Shown: in pieces, positions 45,012 to 54,408 of the stretch
Layout of the letters: every line of letters begins with the position of its first letter
How positions within the stretch are numbered: position 1 is the first letter of the stretch
NCBI RefSeq assembly: GCF_900109725.1
Contig: NZ_FOBC01000006.1
Coordinates: forward strand, 148,924 to 212,923
DNA length: 64,000 nucleotides
Direction of reading: 5' to 3'
Source: Halomonas daqiaonensis
GTDB taxonomy: Bacteria; Pseudomonadota; Gammaproteobacteria; Pseudomonadales; Halomonadaceae
The notes under the pieces: generated by a model
What the model was told of the DNA's origin: nothing
The model's database searches: none
What the model saw: the letters and a program-made list of their open reading frames with translations, nothing else
Program-made: the position numbers and the translations under genes

Positions 45012-48000
45012 TCACCGCCCCTTAGGCCCCAGCACCAGCATGCAGGGCGTGAGCAGCAGGGTCAGGCCGGTGGCGAAGGTCAGGCCACCGGCGATGGCGC
45101 TGGAGAGCTGGGTCCACCACTGGGTCGAGGGCGCGCCCAGCCCCAGGCTCGGGGTGAGCAGGTCGACGTTGACGCCCAGCACCATGGGCATGAGCCCCAG
45201 CACTGTGGTCACGGCGGTGAGCAATACCGGCCGCAGGCGCAGGCCGCCGGCCTCGAGTGCCGCTTCCCTGGGAGAATGTCCCTCGCCACGCAACTGGTTG
45301 TAGGTATCGATCAACACGATGTTGTTGTTCACCACGATGCCCGCCAGGGCGATGATGCCCATGCCTACCATGACGATGCCGAAGGGCTGGGCATTCGCGA
45401 GCAGGCCGAGCAGCACGCCGGCGGTGGAGAAGACAATGGCCGAAAGCACGAGTGCCGCCTGGTAGAGGCTGTTGAACTGGGTGACGAGGATCAGCGCCAT
45501 CAGGCAGATCGCCACCAGGAAGGCCGTGGCCAGGAACTGCATCGCCTCCTGCTGGTCCTCTTGCTCGCCGGCCACGTTGACTCTCACCCCCTCGGGAGGC
45601 TCCTCCATGGCCGCCCTCAGTGCCGCCAGGCGCTCGTCGGGGCGGTGCTCGGCGGTGACGTCGGCCTCCAGGGTGATGGCCCGGCGCCCGTCGATGCGGT
45701 GCAGGGTGCCCACCTTGGGAGCGGGTTCCAGCGAGACGAAGTGCGAGATAGGTACCTGTCCGCGACTCGTGTTCAGCGTCAGGCGGCCCAGCTGGTCCAG
45801 CGAGCGGGCACCCCGCGGCAGGCGTACTCGGATATCTACCTCGTCGTTGACCCCGGAGGGGCGGTAGCTCGCTACCTGCAGCCCGGTGGTGATCAGTTGT
45901 ACGGCACTGCCCACGGTCGCCACGTCGGTGCCGAAACGGGCGGCGGCCTCGCGGTCCACCTTCACCCGCCACTCCACGCCCGGCAGGCTGCGGTTGTCCT
46001 CGATGTCGCGAAAGCCGCCCAGCTCGCCCATGGTCCGGCGCAGCGAGGTGACGACCTGATCGGCCAGGGCCGGGTCCTCGGCGCTGATCTCCAGCACGAT
46101 GGGCTTGCCGCCGGCCGGTCCCGATTCCTGTTCGCGGAATTCCAGCTGGATGCCAGGCAGATCGCGGGTGCGCTCGGCCATCTCGGCCAGGATCGCGCTG
46201 GCCGGGCGGCGCTGCTGCCAGTCGATCAGTTGGAACTGCAGCACCCCCACCACGTCGCTGCCGAGTTGCTGGTCCGGTACGGCAAAGGAGCGCGCATAGA
46301 GCGCCTGGACCTCGCTCATGCCGGTGAGCCGCGCCTCGACCCGTCGTACCACGGCATCGGTCTCCACGGCAGAGAAGTCGCCCCGTGCGCGTACCAGCAC
46401 CTGGGCGGTGTCGGGTTCGACGCTGGGGAAGAATTCGACGCCGTGGTTGAAGCGGGCGTAGCCGGTGTAGATCAGCGCCATCAGCAGCAGGGCGACCAAC
46501 AGTGTGAGGCCCGGCCAGGCGAGCAGGCGGGCCAGCAAGGCCCGGTAGAGCCGGCCGCCGGCGGTGATCAGCTCGGTGTCGCCGCTGACGGCGGTACGCC
46601 GCACGCTGAACACGCCGCCCAGGGTGGGCAGGAACACCAGCGCCATGGCCAGCGACGCCAGCAGGCAGAGGATCACCGTGATGGGCAGGTATTTCATGAA
46701 CTGCCCGACCACGCCGGGCCAGAACAGCAGCGGCACGAAGACCGCCAGGGTGGTGGCGGTGGAGGCGATCACCGGCCAGCTCATGCGTGTGGCGGCCTGG
46801 ATCCAGGCCTCCCGGGGCGGCCGGCCCTGGCGCTGGTGGCGGTCGGCCAGTTCGCTGACCACGATGGCGCCGTCCACCAGCATGCCGGCGACCAGGATCA
46901 GCGCGAACATCACCACGATGTTGAGGGTGTAACCGAGGGCCCAGATCAGCAGGATGCCGGTGAGGAAGGCGCCGGGAATGGTCAGGCCCACCATCAGCGC
47001 CGAGCGCAGACCCATGGCGGCCAGGATCAGCACCAGCACCAGCACCACCGCGGTGACCACATTGTTGAGCAGTTCCGAGAGGATGTCGCGCACGGTCTCG
47101 GACTGGTCGAGGATGGTGGTGACCTCCAGCTCCTCGGGCATCAACTCGGCGGCCTCGTCGAGCAGCCCCTGCACCTGGGCCACGGTGGCGATGATGTTGG
47201 CTCCGGCCCGCTTGGAGATCTCCAGCACCAGGGCCGGCTGGCCGTCGATGCGGGCGAAGCCTTGCGGGTCCTTGAAGGTGGGACGTATCCAGGCCACGTC
47301 GCCGAAGGTCACCACCCGGTCGCCGTCGACCTTCACCGGCATCGACATGACGTCCTCGAGGCGCTCGATGATCCCCGGCACCTTGAGCGCCTGGCGTCCG
47401 GCCCCGGTGTCCAGGCTGCCCGCCGCCACCAGGCGGTTGTTGCGGTTGAACAGGTTGAACAAGGTGTCGAAGTCGACCCCGTAGCTGTCGAGCACCAGGG
47501 GGTCGACGACGACCTCCAGCAGGTTCTCGCGGTCACCACCGATGTCTACCTCGAGCACCGCCGGAATGCCCTCGATTTCCTGCTGCAGGCGGCGTGCTAC
47601 GGCCAGTCGCCGGCGCTCCTCCAGCGGCCCCGAAAGGCCGATCGATAGCACCGGGAAGAGCGCCACGTTGACCTCCATGACGCGCGGCTCGTCGGCCTCG
47701 GCAGGCAGTTCGGCGCGGGCGATGTCGACCTTCTCGCGCACATCGGTCAGTGCCTGGTCGGGGTCGAAGCCGGGATCGAACTCAAGGGTGACGGCGGCAC
47801 GGCCCTCGCTTGCCTGGGCGGTCATCTTGCGCAGCCCCTCGATGCTGCGCAGTTCCTGCTCCATGGGACGCACCAGCAGTCGTTCGCCATCCTCGGGGCT
47901 TACGCCCTCCAACGACATCGCCACATAGATGATGGGGATGGTGACGTCGGGGTTGGCCTCCTTGGGGATCGCCTGCCAGGCGCCCAGCCCCGCCAGCAGC

Positions 48001-48065
48001 AGCGCGACCAGCAGCAGCACGGTGGTGCGCGAGCGATCCAGCGCCGCCTCGATCAGGGTGCGCAT
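45012..48065 (-). CDS. RND-family efflux transporter (inner-membrane pump)
   Basis: 1017-residue AcrB/MexB/CusA superfamily pump. First helix near residues 14-33, large periplasmic loops, ten or so hydrophobic segments. Helix 4 reads VAGMLVDGAIVV: one Asp where AcrB has two adjacent, as in CusA-type or divergent pumps. The late NNNIVLIDTYNQL segment is typical. The preceding gene (in transcription) encodes the adaptor, one base apart. No outer-membrane factor in the window, so a TolC-type protein elsewhere is expected. Substrate not predictable. Confidence 0.92.
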   Translation of the reverse strand: MRTLIEAALDRSRTTVLLLVALLLAGLGAWQAIPKEANPDVTIPIIYVAMSLEGVSPEDGERLLVRPMEQELRSIEGLRKMTAQASEGRAAVTLEFDPGFDPDQALTDVREKVDIARAELPAEADEPRVMEVNVALFPVLSIGLSGPLEERRRLAVARRLQQEIEGIPAVLEVDIGGDRENLLEVVVDPLVLDSYGVDFDTLFNLFNRNNRLVAAGSLDTGAGRQALKVPGIIERLEDVMSMPVKVDGDRVVTFGDVAWIRPTFKDPQGFARIDGQPALVLEISKRAGANIIATVAQVQGLLDEAAELMPEELEVTTILDQSETVRDILSELLNNVVTAVVLVLVLILAAMGLRSALMVGLTIPGAFLTGILLIWALGYTLNIVVMFALILVAGMLVDGAIVVSELADRHQRQGRPPREAWIQAATRMSWPVIASTATTLAVFVPLLFWPGVVGQFMKYLPITVILCLLASLAMALVFLPTLGGVFSVRRTAVSGDTELITAGGRLYRALLARLLAWPGLTLLVALLLMALIYTGYARFNHGVEFFPSVEPDTAQVLVRARGDFSAVETDAVVRRVEARLTGMSEVQALYARSFAVPDQQLGSDVVGVLQFQLIDWQQRRPASAILAEMAERTRDLPGIQLEFREQESGPAGGKPIVLEISAEDPALADQVVTSLRRTMGELGGFRDIEDNRSLPGVEWRVKVDREAAARFGTDVATVGSAVQLITTGLQVASYRPSGVNDEVDIRVRLPRGARSLDQLGRLTLNTSRGQVPISHFVSLEPAPKVGTLHRIDGRRAITLEADVTAEHRPDERLAALRAAMEEPPEGVRVNVAGEQEDQQEAMQFLATAFLVAICLMALILVTQFNSLYQAALVLSAIVFSTAGVLLGLLANAQPFGIVMVGMGIIALAGIVVNNNIVLIDTYNQLRGEGHSPREAALEAGGLRLRPVLLTAVTTVLGLMPMVLGVNVDLLTPSLGLGAPSTQWWTQLSSAIAGGLTFATGLTLLLTPCMLVLGPKGR

Positions 48066-48066
48066 G

Positions 48067-49188
48067 TCAGCGCGCTTCCCCGGGAACGTCGGTGTCTGCC
48101 TGTGGAGTGGCCTTCTCCACGGGGACGGCCGCTACCCGCTCGCCAGCCTCCACGAAGCCACCACCCAGGGTGATCAGCCGGACCCGTTCGGGCAGCCCTG
48201 CCACTCGGGCGGTTTCGGTATCGGCACTGACCAGCTCGATCGGGGTAAGCAGCACCCTGTCGTCGGCGTCGAGGTGCTTTACCGCCAGCTGCCCCTCGCC
48301 ATCGAGCTCGAGCAGGGCAGGGGAGAGCCGATGCACCCGGCGCTCTGGCAGGCGAATGACCAGCGTGGCACTGGCACCGGCCAGGCGGCGTCCCTCGGGA
48401 TTGGCCAACGTGGCTTCGACGGGGAAGCTGCGGGTGCTGTCGTTGGCACGGCTGGCCACGTGGCTCAGCTCGCCTGAGAGACGTGTACCGTCGAGCAGCT
48501 GGATCTCGGCGGGTAGTCCGGGGGACAGCGACAGGGCGTCCCGTTGGGGCGCCGCGGCCAGCGCGGTGAGCCGCGAGTCGTCGATCAGCCGGCCCCAGGT
48601 CTCGCCGACCTGGACCAGGTCCCCGAGCTCGACCTCGAGGCGATCCAGCACCCCCTCGAAAGGGGCCTCGGGGCGGGTGTCGTCGAGCTGGCGACGCAGG
48701 CTGGCGACCTCGGCCAGAGCCTGGCTGACACCGCTCTGCCGGCGCAGGTAGTCGGGGTTGGAGATCAGCTCGCGCCGGCGCAGCTGCTCGGCGCCGGCGA
48801 GCTCGGCTCGCGCCAGGGCCAATTCGGCCTCGGCCTGCTCGAGTCGCGCGGGAAGCTCCTCGCGGGCCAGGGCCAGCAGCGTCTCGCCGCGGCTGACCCG
48901 CCCGCCCAGAGCGACCGGCAACGCTTCAACCCGGCCCGACTGTCGAGCGCGCAGATCCACCTCGCGGTGGGCCTCCAACTGGCCCTGCAGCACCAGTTGG
49001 GGCGAGTAGGCCTGTGCCTGACGCTCCACGACCTCGACGCGGGTCAGCGCCTGTTCCTCGGCTTCATCTCCCTCGGGCGGGGTGTCGCGGAATCCCTCGA
49101 TATCACCCAAAGCCAGCCAGACCAGCAGCAGGCAGGTTAGCCCGATGGCGAGCAGGACGGAGAGTGGGGGGAGACGACGGCGGGACAT
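48067..49188 (-). CDS. RND efflux membrane-fusion (HlyD-type) protein
   Basis: Periplasmic adaptor (373 aa): N-terminal signal/anchor (about residues 5-26), lipoyl half-motifs (VVERQAQAYSPQLVLQGQ, then RARQSGRVEALPVALGG), a coiled-coil hairpin of about 80 residues rich in Glu/Ala/Leu, and a beta-barrel domain. One base separates it from the pump gene. The ATG at 49188 begins MSRRRLPPL; 49212 is an alternative. Anchors the pump to an outer-membrane channel. Confidence 0.9.
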   Translation of the reverse strand: MSRRRLPPLSVLLAIGLTCLLLVWLALGDIEGFRDTPPEGDEAEEQALTRVEVVERQAQAYSPQLVLQGQLEAHREVDLRARQSGRVEALPVALGGRVSRGETLLALAREELPARLEQAEAELALARAELAGAEQLRRRELISNPDYLRRQSGVSQALAEVASLRRQLDDTRPEAPFEGVLDRLEVELGDLVQVGETWGRLIDDSRLTALAAAPQRDALSLSPGLPAEIQLLDGTRLSGELSHVASRANDSTRSFPVEATLANPEGRRLAGASATLVIRLPERRVHRLSPALLELDGEGQLAVKHLDADDRVLLTPIELVSADTETARVAGLPERVRLITLGGGFVEAGERVAAVPVEKATPQADTDVPGEAR

Positions 49189-49293
49189 GCAATGTGGTCC
49201 ATCAGCGAGCATGAGAGTGTGAGCATACTATCCTCGTCAGGCTCTCTCATACAGTTGTTTGCCGCACTCGCCCCCTCCTCTCCCTAGGTCGAA

Positions 49294-49322
49294 TTGAGTT
49301 TTGTGCACTGCAGGCATACCAT
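49294..49322 (+). promoter_or_regulatory. Candidate sigma70 promoter for mdh
   Basis: TTGAGT (49294-49299) and TACCAT (49317-49322) with a 17-base spacer, about 95 bases before the mdh start. Each hexamer matches consensus at four positions. Confidence 0.35.
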
Positions 49323-49416
49323 CTTTTCGACTCGAATTGCGGCCGGGGCAGGCGGCGTGCCTGCCCGGCTCATCCTCACGGCGACAACCCGCGCGTTGAA
49401 AACCCAAGGAGCCACC

Positions 49417-50391
49417 ATGAAAGACCCCGTCCGTATTGCCATCACCGGTGCTGCCGGTCAGATCAGCTATTCGCTCGCCTTCCGTATCGCCTCCGGCGAC
49501 ATGCTGGGCAAGGACCAGCCGGTTATCCTGCAACTGCTGGAGATTCCGCCGGCCATGGACGCCCTCAACGGCGTGGTGATGGAGCTCAACGACTGCGCCT
49601 TCCCGCTGCTTCAGGACATCGTCGCCACCGACGATGCCAATGTCGCCTTCAAGGACGCCGACTTCGCCCTGCTGGTCGGCGCTCGTCCGCGCGGCCCTGG
49701 CATGGAGCGCAAGGACCTGCTGGAAGCCAATGCGGCGATCTTCTCCGTGCAGGGCAAGGCCATCAACGACAACGCCAGCCGTGATGTGCGCGTGCTGGTG
49801 GTGGGCAACCCGGCCAACACCAACGCCCTGATCGCCTCCTGCAACGCGCCGGACCTGGACGCCGGCCAGTTCACTGCAATGATGCGTCTGGACCACAACC
49901 GCGCCAAGACCCAGCTGGCCCAAAAGGCCGGCAAGCACGTCAACGACGTCGAGCAGATGATCGTCTGGGGCAACCACAGTGCGACCCAGTACCCCGACCT
50001 GGCCCACTGCAAGGTGGCGGGCAAGCCGGCCTTCGACCTGGTCGAGCGCGACTGGTACGAGAGCGACTTCATCCCCACCGTGCAGCAGCGCGGTGCCGCC
50101 ATCATCAAGGCGCGTGGCGCCTCCTCCGCGGCCTCCGCGGCCTCCGCCGCCATCGACCACATGCGCGACTGGGCGCTGGGAACCGATGAAGTGGTGAGCA
50201 TGGGCATTCCCGCCGACGGCAGCTATGGCGTGGAGCCCGGCATCATGTACTCCTACCCGGTCACCTGTAAGGGTGGCAAGTACGAGATCGTCCAGGGTCT
50301 CGAGGTCGACGAGTTCAGCCGCGGCCGCATGAAGGCCACCGAAGACGAGCTGCGCGAAGAGCGCGCCGCCGTCGAGCATCTGCTGGGCTGA
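49417..50391 (+). CDS. mdh: Malate dehydrogenase
   Basis: TCA-cycle NAD-dependent malate dehydrogenase (324 aa) of the cytosolic-type subgroup found in Pseudomonas relatives and Halomonas. Rossmann motif [12 protein letters not shown], catalytic [13 protein letters not shown] (His), substrate arginines in [14 protein letters not shown] and MRLDHNRAK. The upstream reading from 49294 is not used; ATG 49417 has AAGGAG seven bases before it. An Ala/Ser-rich run ([10 protein letters not shown]) in the late domain is a local oddity. Followed by a minisatellite and terminator. Confidence 0.95.
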   Translation: MKDPVRIAITGAAGQISYSLAFRIASGDMLGKDQPVILQLLEIPPAMDALNGVVMELNDCAFPLLQDIVATDDANVAFKDADFALLVGARPRGPGMERKDLLEANAAIFSVQGKAINDNASRDVRVLVVGNPANTNALIASCNAPDLDAGQFTAMMRLDHNRAKTQLAQKAGKHVNDVEQMIVWGNHSATQYPDLAHCKVAGKPAFDLVERDWYESDFIPTVQQRGAAIIKARGASSAASAASAAIDHMRDWALGTDEVVSMGIPADGSYGVEPGIMYSYPVTCKGGKYEIVQGLEVDEFSRGRMKATEDELREERAAVEHLLG

Positions 50392-50404
50392 TCGCTAGCG
50401 CCAA

Positions 50405-50502
50405 GCGCCGAGCTAAAAGCGCCGAGCTAAAAGCGCCGAGCTAAAAGCGCCGAGCTAAAAGCGCCGAGCTAAAAGCGCCGAGCTAAAAGCGCCGAGCTAA
50501 AA
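50405..50502 (+). repeat. 14-bp minisatellite, seven perfect units, after mdh
   Basis: GCGCCGAGCTAAAA repeated exactly seven times (50405-50502), beginning 14 bases after the mdh stop and preceded by a partial unit. The unit is not a multiple of three and has no reading frame. Related AAGCGCCGAG phrases occur on the minus strand near 17665-17680. Copy number is likely to vary between strains. Confidence 0.9.
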
Positions 50503-50534
50503 GCAAACCCTGAGGCCATGACCTCGGGGTTTGC
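50503..50534 (+). terminator. Terminator after mdh
   Basis: 13-bp stem with one G-T pair (50503-50515 with 50522-50534), loop CCATGA, followed by TTTCGTT. It lies between the two minisatellites and the convergent genes mdh and the HAD phosphatase. Confidence 0.75.
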
Positions 50535-50559
50535 TTTCGTTGGGGAGCCACACACTGAT

Positions 50560-50630
50560 GGCCGCTTGGCCGCTTGGCCGCTTGGCCGCTTGGCCGCTTG
50601 GCCGCTTGGCCGCTTGGCCGCTTGGCCGCT
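50560..50630. repeat. 8-bp minisatellite, eight perfect units, at end of HAD gene
   Basis: GGCCGCTT repeated eight times (50560-50623) plus a partial unit, ending at the stop codon of the leftward HAD gene. Different in sequence and period from the 14-bp array on the other side of the terminator. Confidence 0.9.
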
Positions 50631-51286
50631 CAGTCCCTCAAGCTGATGATCTTCCACCCGCGGGCTTCGGCGACCTCGCGCAGGCTGGGGTCGGGGTCCA
50701 CCGCTACCGGATGGTCGACCTGCTCCAGAAGCGCCAGGTCGTTGTGGGAGTCGCTGTAGAACCAGCTGCCGTCCAGGGTCAGGTCCTTGTCGGCCAGCCA
50801 TGCTTCCAGACGCTCGACCTTGCCCTCACGGAAGCTGGGGACGCCACTGGCGCGACCGGTGTAACGGCCATCGACCACCTCGGGCTCCACCGCGATCAGC
50901 TCGTCGATGCCCAGGCGCTCGGCGATGGGGCCGGTGATGAAGCGATTGGTGGCGGTGACGATCAGCAGGGTGTCGCCGCGGGTGCGATGGCGGGCCACCA
51001 GTTCCTCGCCCTTGGACAGGATATGCGGCTCGATCTTGCTGGCCATGAACTGCTGGTGCCAGGCAGCGAGCTGCTCCGGGCTGTGCTCCGTGAGCGGTCG
51101 CAGCGCCACTTCCAGGAAGGCCTGTATATCCAGGATGCCGGCCTCATAGTCGGCCAGGAAGCGATCGTTGGCCTCGCGGTAGGCCACCGGGTCCACGGCG
51201 CCCTGTTCCAGCAGGAACTCTCCCCAGGCATGGTCGCTGTCGGTCGACAGCAGGGTGTTGTCCAGGTCGAAGATGGCCAGGCTCAC
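50630..51286 (-). CDS. HAD-IB hydrolase (SerB-like; possible histidinol-phosphatase)
   Basis: Haloacid-dehalogenase-fold phosphatase of 218 residues: motif I IFDLDNTLLSTDSD, motif II LLIVTATNRF, the lysine in SFREGKVERL, motif IV YSDSHNDLALLE. The neighbour rppH-ptsP order is that of Pseudomonas PA0335-PA0337, whose HAD protein has been linked to histidinol phosphate, so HisN-type function is possible (inference). GTG at 51286 with GAGGGG six bases upstream is preferred; an ATG at 51325 would add 13 residues. The stop abuts the 8-bp repeat array. Confidence 0.88.
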   Translation of the reverse strand: MSLAIFDLDNTLLSTDSDHAWGEFLLEQGAVDPVAYREANDRFLADYEAGILDIQAFLEVALRPLTEHSPEQLAAWHQQFMASKIEPHILSKGEELVARHRTRGDTLLIVTATNRFITGPIAERLGIDELIAVEPEVVDGRYTGRASGVPSFREGKVERLEAWLADKDLTLDGSWFYSDSHNDLALLEQVDHPVAVDPDPSLREVAEARGWKIISLRD

Positions 51287-51487
51287 TGCATTCCCCTCGT
51301 GTGTTGGTGATCGAGCGCGTTTCATGGTCGTGAAATGGTCGGCGATTATGGCAGAAGCGCCGTCGGGCTTCGAGCGTCAGGCCGGCACCGGTAACGACGC
51401 ATCCATGGCTAGCTGCTTGGTCGTATTGATGCCCTTTGCGGCCTTGTGGAAGAATGACGGCAATACTGGAATCATAAGGTGAAGTCC

Positions 51488-51979
51488 GTGATCGACGCTG
51501 ACGGCTTTCGCCCCAACGTTGGCATCATCATCGCCAACGAGCAGGGGCAGCTGCTTTGGGCGCGTCGGGTAGGACAGAATGCGTGGCAGTTTCCCCAGGG
51601 AGGCATCCAAGCTAACGAGACTCCGCAACAGGCACTATTTCGTGAGCTGCACGAGGAAATCGGCCTGACCGCCGATGACGTCGAGATCCTTGCCTGCACC
51701 CGGGGCTGGCTACGCTATCGCCTGCCGCGACGCATGGTTCGTACCAATTCGAGGCCGGTGTGCATCGGCCAGAAGCAGAAGTGGTTCCTGCTGAGGATCT
51801 GCTGCCAGGAGAGCCGAATCTGCATGGACATGTCCGGCAAGCCGGAATTCGACGGCTGGCGATGGGTCAGCTACTGGTACCCTCTCGGGCAGGTCGTGCC
51901 CTTCAAGCGGGAGGTTTACCGCCGCGCCCTGCGCGAGCTCTCCCCCCGAGCGCAACGGCTGGCCCTTGGCCATGGATAA
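51488..51979 (+). CDS. rppH: RNA pyrophosphohydrolase
   Basis: Nudix enzyme removing 5' pyrophosphate from mRNA to start decay (163 aa). Nudix box [20 protein letters not shown]; flanking phrases [22 protein letters not shown] and [13 protein letters not shown] are almost as in E. coli. The GTG at 51488 starts [12 protein letters not shown], collinear with E. coli MIDDDGYRPNVG; the GTG at 51479 is the alternative. Upstream AAGGTGA. The HAD gene diverges from it; ptsP follows. Confidence 0.95.
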   Translation: MIDADGFRPNVGIIIANEQGQLLWARRVGQNAWQFPQGGIQANETPQQALFRELHEEIGLTADDVEILACTRGWLRYRLPRRMVRTNSRPVCIGQKQKWFLLRICCQESRICMDMSGKPEFDGWRWVSYWYPLGQVVPFKREVYRRALRELSPRAQRLALGHG

Positions 51980-52044
51980 GCGCCATGGATGAGCCGAGCG
52001 CCTGACGGCGGCGGCATTCCTCAGCGAGGCGAGAGACAACCACG

Positions 52045-54324
52045 ATGGAAAAGAAGACGCCGATGCTCGAGGTGTTGCGACGCATCATCCAAGAGGTCAA
52101 CGGAGCCCGTAATCTGGAAGCGGCCCTGGCTACCATGGTGCGTCGCATCCGCAAGGCGATGCGAACCGACGTATGTTCCTTCTATCTCTTCGACCCCGAG
52201 ATCGATCGGCTGGTGCTGATGGAAACCATCGGCCTGCGCTCCCAGGCCGTGGGGCGGGTGAGCCTGGAGGTGGGTGAGGGCCTGGTGGGCCTGGTGGCCA
52301 AGCGCGAGGAGCCACTGAACCTGGAAAACGCCCAGTCCCACCCTCAATTTCTCTACTTCGAGGCCACCGGAGAGGAGCGCTACTCGAGCTTTCTCGGCGT
52401 ACCCATCATCCACCAGCGCCGCATGCTGGGGGTGCTGGTGGTGCAGCAGTCCGATAAGCGCCGCTTCGATGAAGAAGACGAAGCCTTCCTGGTCACCATG
52501 GCGGCCCAGCTGGCGGGCGTGCTGGCCCACGCCTTGGCCACGGGCGGGCTGAACCGGCCGAGCATGCCGGGAGGGCAGGCTCGCTTCATCGGTGTGGCGG
52601 CCTCGCCCGGCATGGCCATCGGCGAGGCGGTAGTGACCGCCGCACCGGCGGACCTCAACAGTGTGCCGGACCTGATTCCCACCGATGTCGAGTACGAGAT
52701 CGCCCGCCTCAGAGAGGCCATAGGCCGGGTGCAAAACGAGATCCGCGCCGCCGGCGAGCGACTGGCCAGCCGCATCTCCGCCCAGGAACTGGCACTGTTC
52801 GACGTCTACCAGCAGATGCTCGGCGAGGCGGCGCTCTCCCAGGAGGTCGAGAAGCGCATCCGTGAGGGCCAGTGGGCCCCCGGTGCTCTGGCCGATGTGG
52901 TGCGTCGCCACGTTCAGTACCTCGAGCGGGTCGACGACAACTACCTGCGCGAGCGCGCTGCCGACGTCCGAGACCTGGGTCGACGCGTGCTGGCCCACCT
53001 GCAGGAGGCGAGCCCCCAGACCCCGGCGGTCTATCCCGACAGCACCATCCTGGTGGGCGACGAGATCAGCGTGGCGATGCTCGGCGAAGTGCCCCGCGAG
53101 AAGCTGGCCGGCCTGGTCTCGGTGCGCGGCTCCAGCACCTCACACGTGGCCATCCTCGCCCGGGCCATGGGCATTCCCACCGTGCTCGGCATGGTCGACC
53201 TGCCGCTGCCGCGCCTCGGCGGCAACCGGGTGGTACTGGATGGCCACCGTGGGCGCCTCTTCGTGCGACCCACGCCGGAACTCGAGAGCCACTACCAGAG
53301 CCTGATCGACGAGGAGCGGGCGCTGATGGAGGTGCTGGAGCACGAGCAGGATCTGCCGAGCCGCACACCCGATGGCCACGATATGCCGCTGATGGTCAAT
53401 ACCGGGCTGGCGGTGGACACCGTAGCCTCGCTCAAGTCGCGGATCGGCGGGGTAGGGCTCTATCGCACCGAAGTCCCCTTCATGATCACCGAGCGCTTTC
53501 CCGGCGAGCAGGAACAGACCCGCCTCTATCGTGACCAGCTCGAGAGCTTCGACCCGCTGCCGGTGGTGATGCGCACTCTGGATATCGGCGGAGACAAGGA
53601 CCTGCCCTACTTCCCCATCGAAGAGGCCAACCCCTTCCTGGGCTGGCGCGGCATCCGGGTCACCCTCGACCACCCCGAGGTGCTGATGGTGCAGCTGCGC
53701 GCCATGCTGCGCGCCTCCCAGGGGCTGGACAACCTCCAGGTGCTGCTGCCGATGGTCACCAATGTCGAGGAGGTCGACGATGCGCTGCGGCTGCTCGACC
53801 GCGCCATCCTCGAACTCGGCGAGGAGGGAGTGCCGGTAAACCGGCCCCCCGTGGGCGTGATGCTAGAGGTGCCGGCAACCCTCTACCAGCTCGATGCTCT
53901 GGCCTGTCGGGTCGATTTCTTCTCGGTGGGCAGTAACGACCTGACGCAGTACCTGTTGGCGGTGGATCGCAACAACCCGCGGGTCGCCGACCTCTACGAT
54001 GCCTGTCATCCCGCCGTGCTCTCGGCCATGACCCGGCTCGCCGAAGATACCCGACGCCTGGACATGCCCACCTCGGTGTGCGGCGAGATGGCCGGCGACC
54101 CTGCCGGCGCGCTGCTGCTGATGGGCATGGGCTTCGATGCCCTGTCGATGAACGCCCCCAGCCTGCCGCGGGTGAGGGCGGCGATCCGCCGGGTATCCCT
54201 CGACGGCGCCCGCGAGCTGGTCACGGAAACCCTCAGGCTTGACTCGCCTGCTGAGGTGCGCCGCCATCTTGCGGAACGCCTGCGCGGCTGGGACCTCGGT
54301 CACCTGCTGCCGCCGAGTGATTGA
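52045..54324 (+). CDS. ptsP: Nitrogen-PTS phosphoenolpyruvate-protein phosphotransferase PtsP
   Basis: Enzyme I of the regulatory PTS-Ntr chain (759 aa). N-terminal GAF domain (about residues 15-160), then the Enzyme I phospho-His domain with GSSTSHVAILARAMGIPT (active His) and the PEP-binding barrel with RTLDIGGDKDLPYF, GWRGIRVTLDHPE and the Cys of SVCGEMAGD. Regulates metabolism through PtsO/PtsN encoded elsewhere. Starts 65 bases after rppH. Confidence 0.95.
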   Translation: MEKKTPMLEVLRRIIQEVNGARNLEAALATMVRRIRKAMRTDVCSFYLFDPEIDRLVLMETIGLRSQAVGRVSLEVGEGLVGLVAKREEPLNLENAQSHPQFLYFEATGEERYSSFLGVPIIHQRRMLGVLVVQQSDKRRFDEEDEAFLVTMAAQLAGVLAHALATGGLNRPSMPGGQARFIGVAASPGMAIGEAVVTAAPADLNSVPDLIPTDVEYEIARLREAIGRVQNEIRAAGERLASRISAQELALFDVYQQMLGEAALSQEVEKRIREGQWAPGALADVVRRHVQYLERVDDNYLRERAADVRDLGRRVLAHLQEASPQTPAVYPDSTILVGDEISVAMLGEVPREKLAGLVSVRGSSTSHVAILARAMGIPTVLGMVDLPLPRLGGNRVVLDGHRGRLFVRPTPELESHYQSLIDEERALMEVLEHEQDLPSRTPDGHDMPLMVNTGLAVDTVASLKSRIGGVGLYRTEVPFMITERFPGEQEQTRLYRDQLESFDPLPVVMRTLDIGGDKDLPYFPIEEANPFLGWRGIRVTLDHPEVLMVQLRAMLRASQGLDNLQVLLPMVTNVEEVDDALRLLDRAILELGEEGVPVNRPPVGVMLEVPATLYQLDALACRVDFFSVGSNDLTQYLLAVDRNNPRVADLYDACHPAVLSAMTRLAEDTRRLDMPTSVCGEMAGDPAGALLLMGMGFDALSMNAPSLPRVRAAIRRVSLDGARELVTETLRLDSPAEVRRHLAERLRGWDLGHLLPPSD

Positions 54325-54372
54325 AGGGTGAAGAGTGAATGGTGAATGGTGAGTGGTAAGGAGTAAGGATTG
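54325..54372 (+). repeat. Degenerate GTGAATGGTGAG-type repeat after ptsP
   Basis: Directly after the ptsP stop: near-tandem units GTGAAGA, GTGAATG, GTGAATG, GTGAGTG, GTAAGGA, GTAAGGA. Same style as the sequence after lgt (57219-57243) and, inverted, at 30357-30412. Confidence 0.6.
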
Positions 54373-54408
54373 AGGGGTTACCTCTCACCAGCGAAGCGCT
54401 CACCTCCC

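Noticed and set aside
45276..47648. Open frame of 790 codons on the plus strand opposite the RND pump gene
   Set aside because: Antisense shadow; translation is rich in His/Gln/Gly with no domain, while the minus strand encodes a complete RND protein.
50405..50502. CRISPR array
   Set aside because: Repeats of 14 bp are directly adjacent with no spacers and no cas genes nearby; it is a minisatellite.
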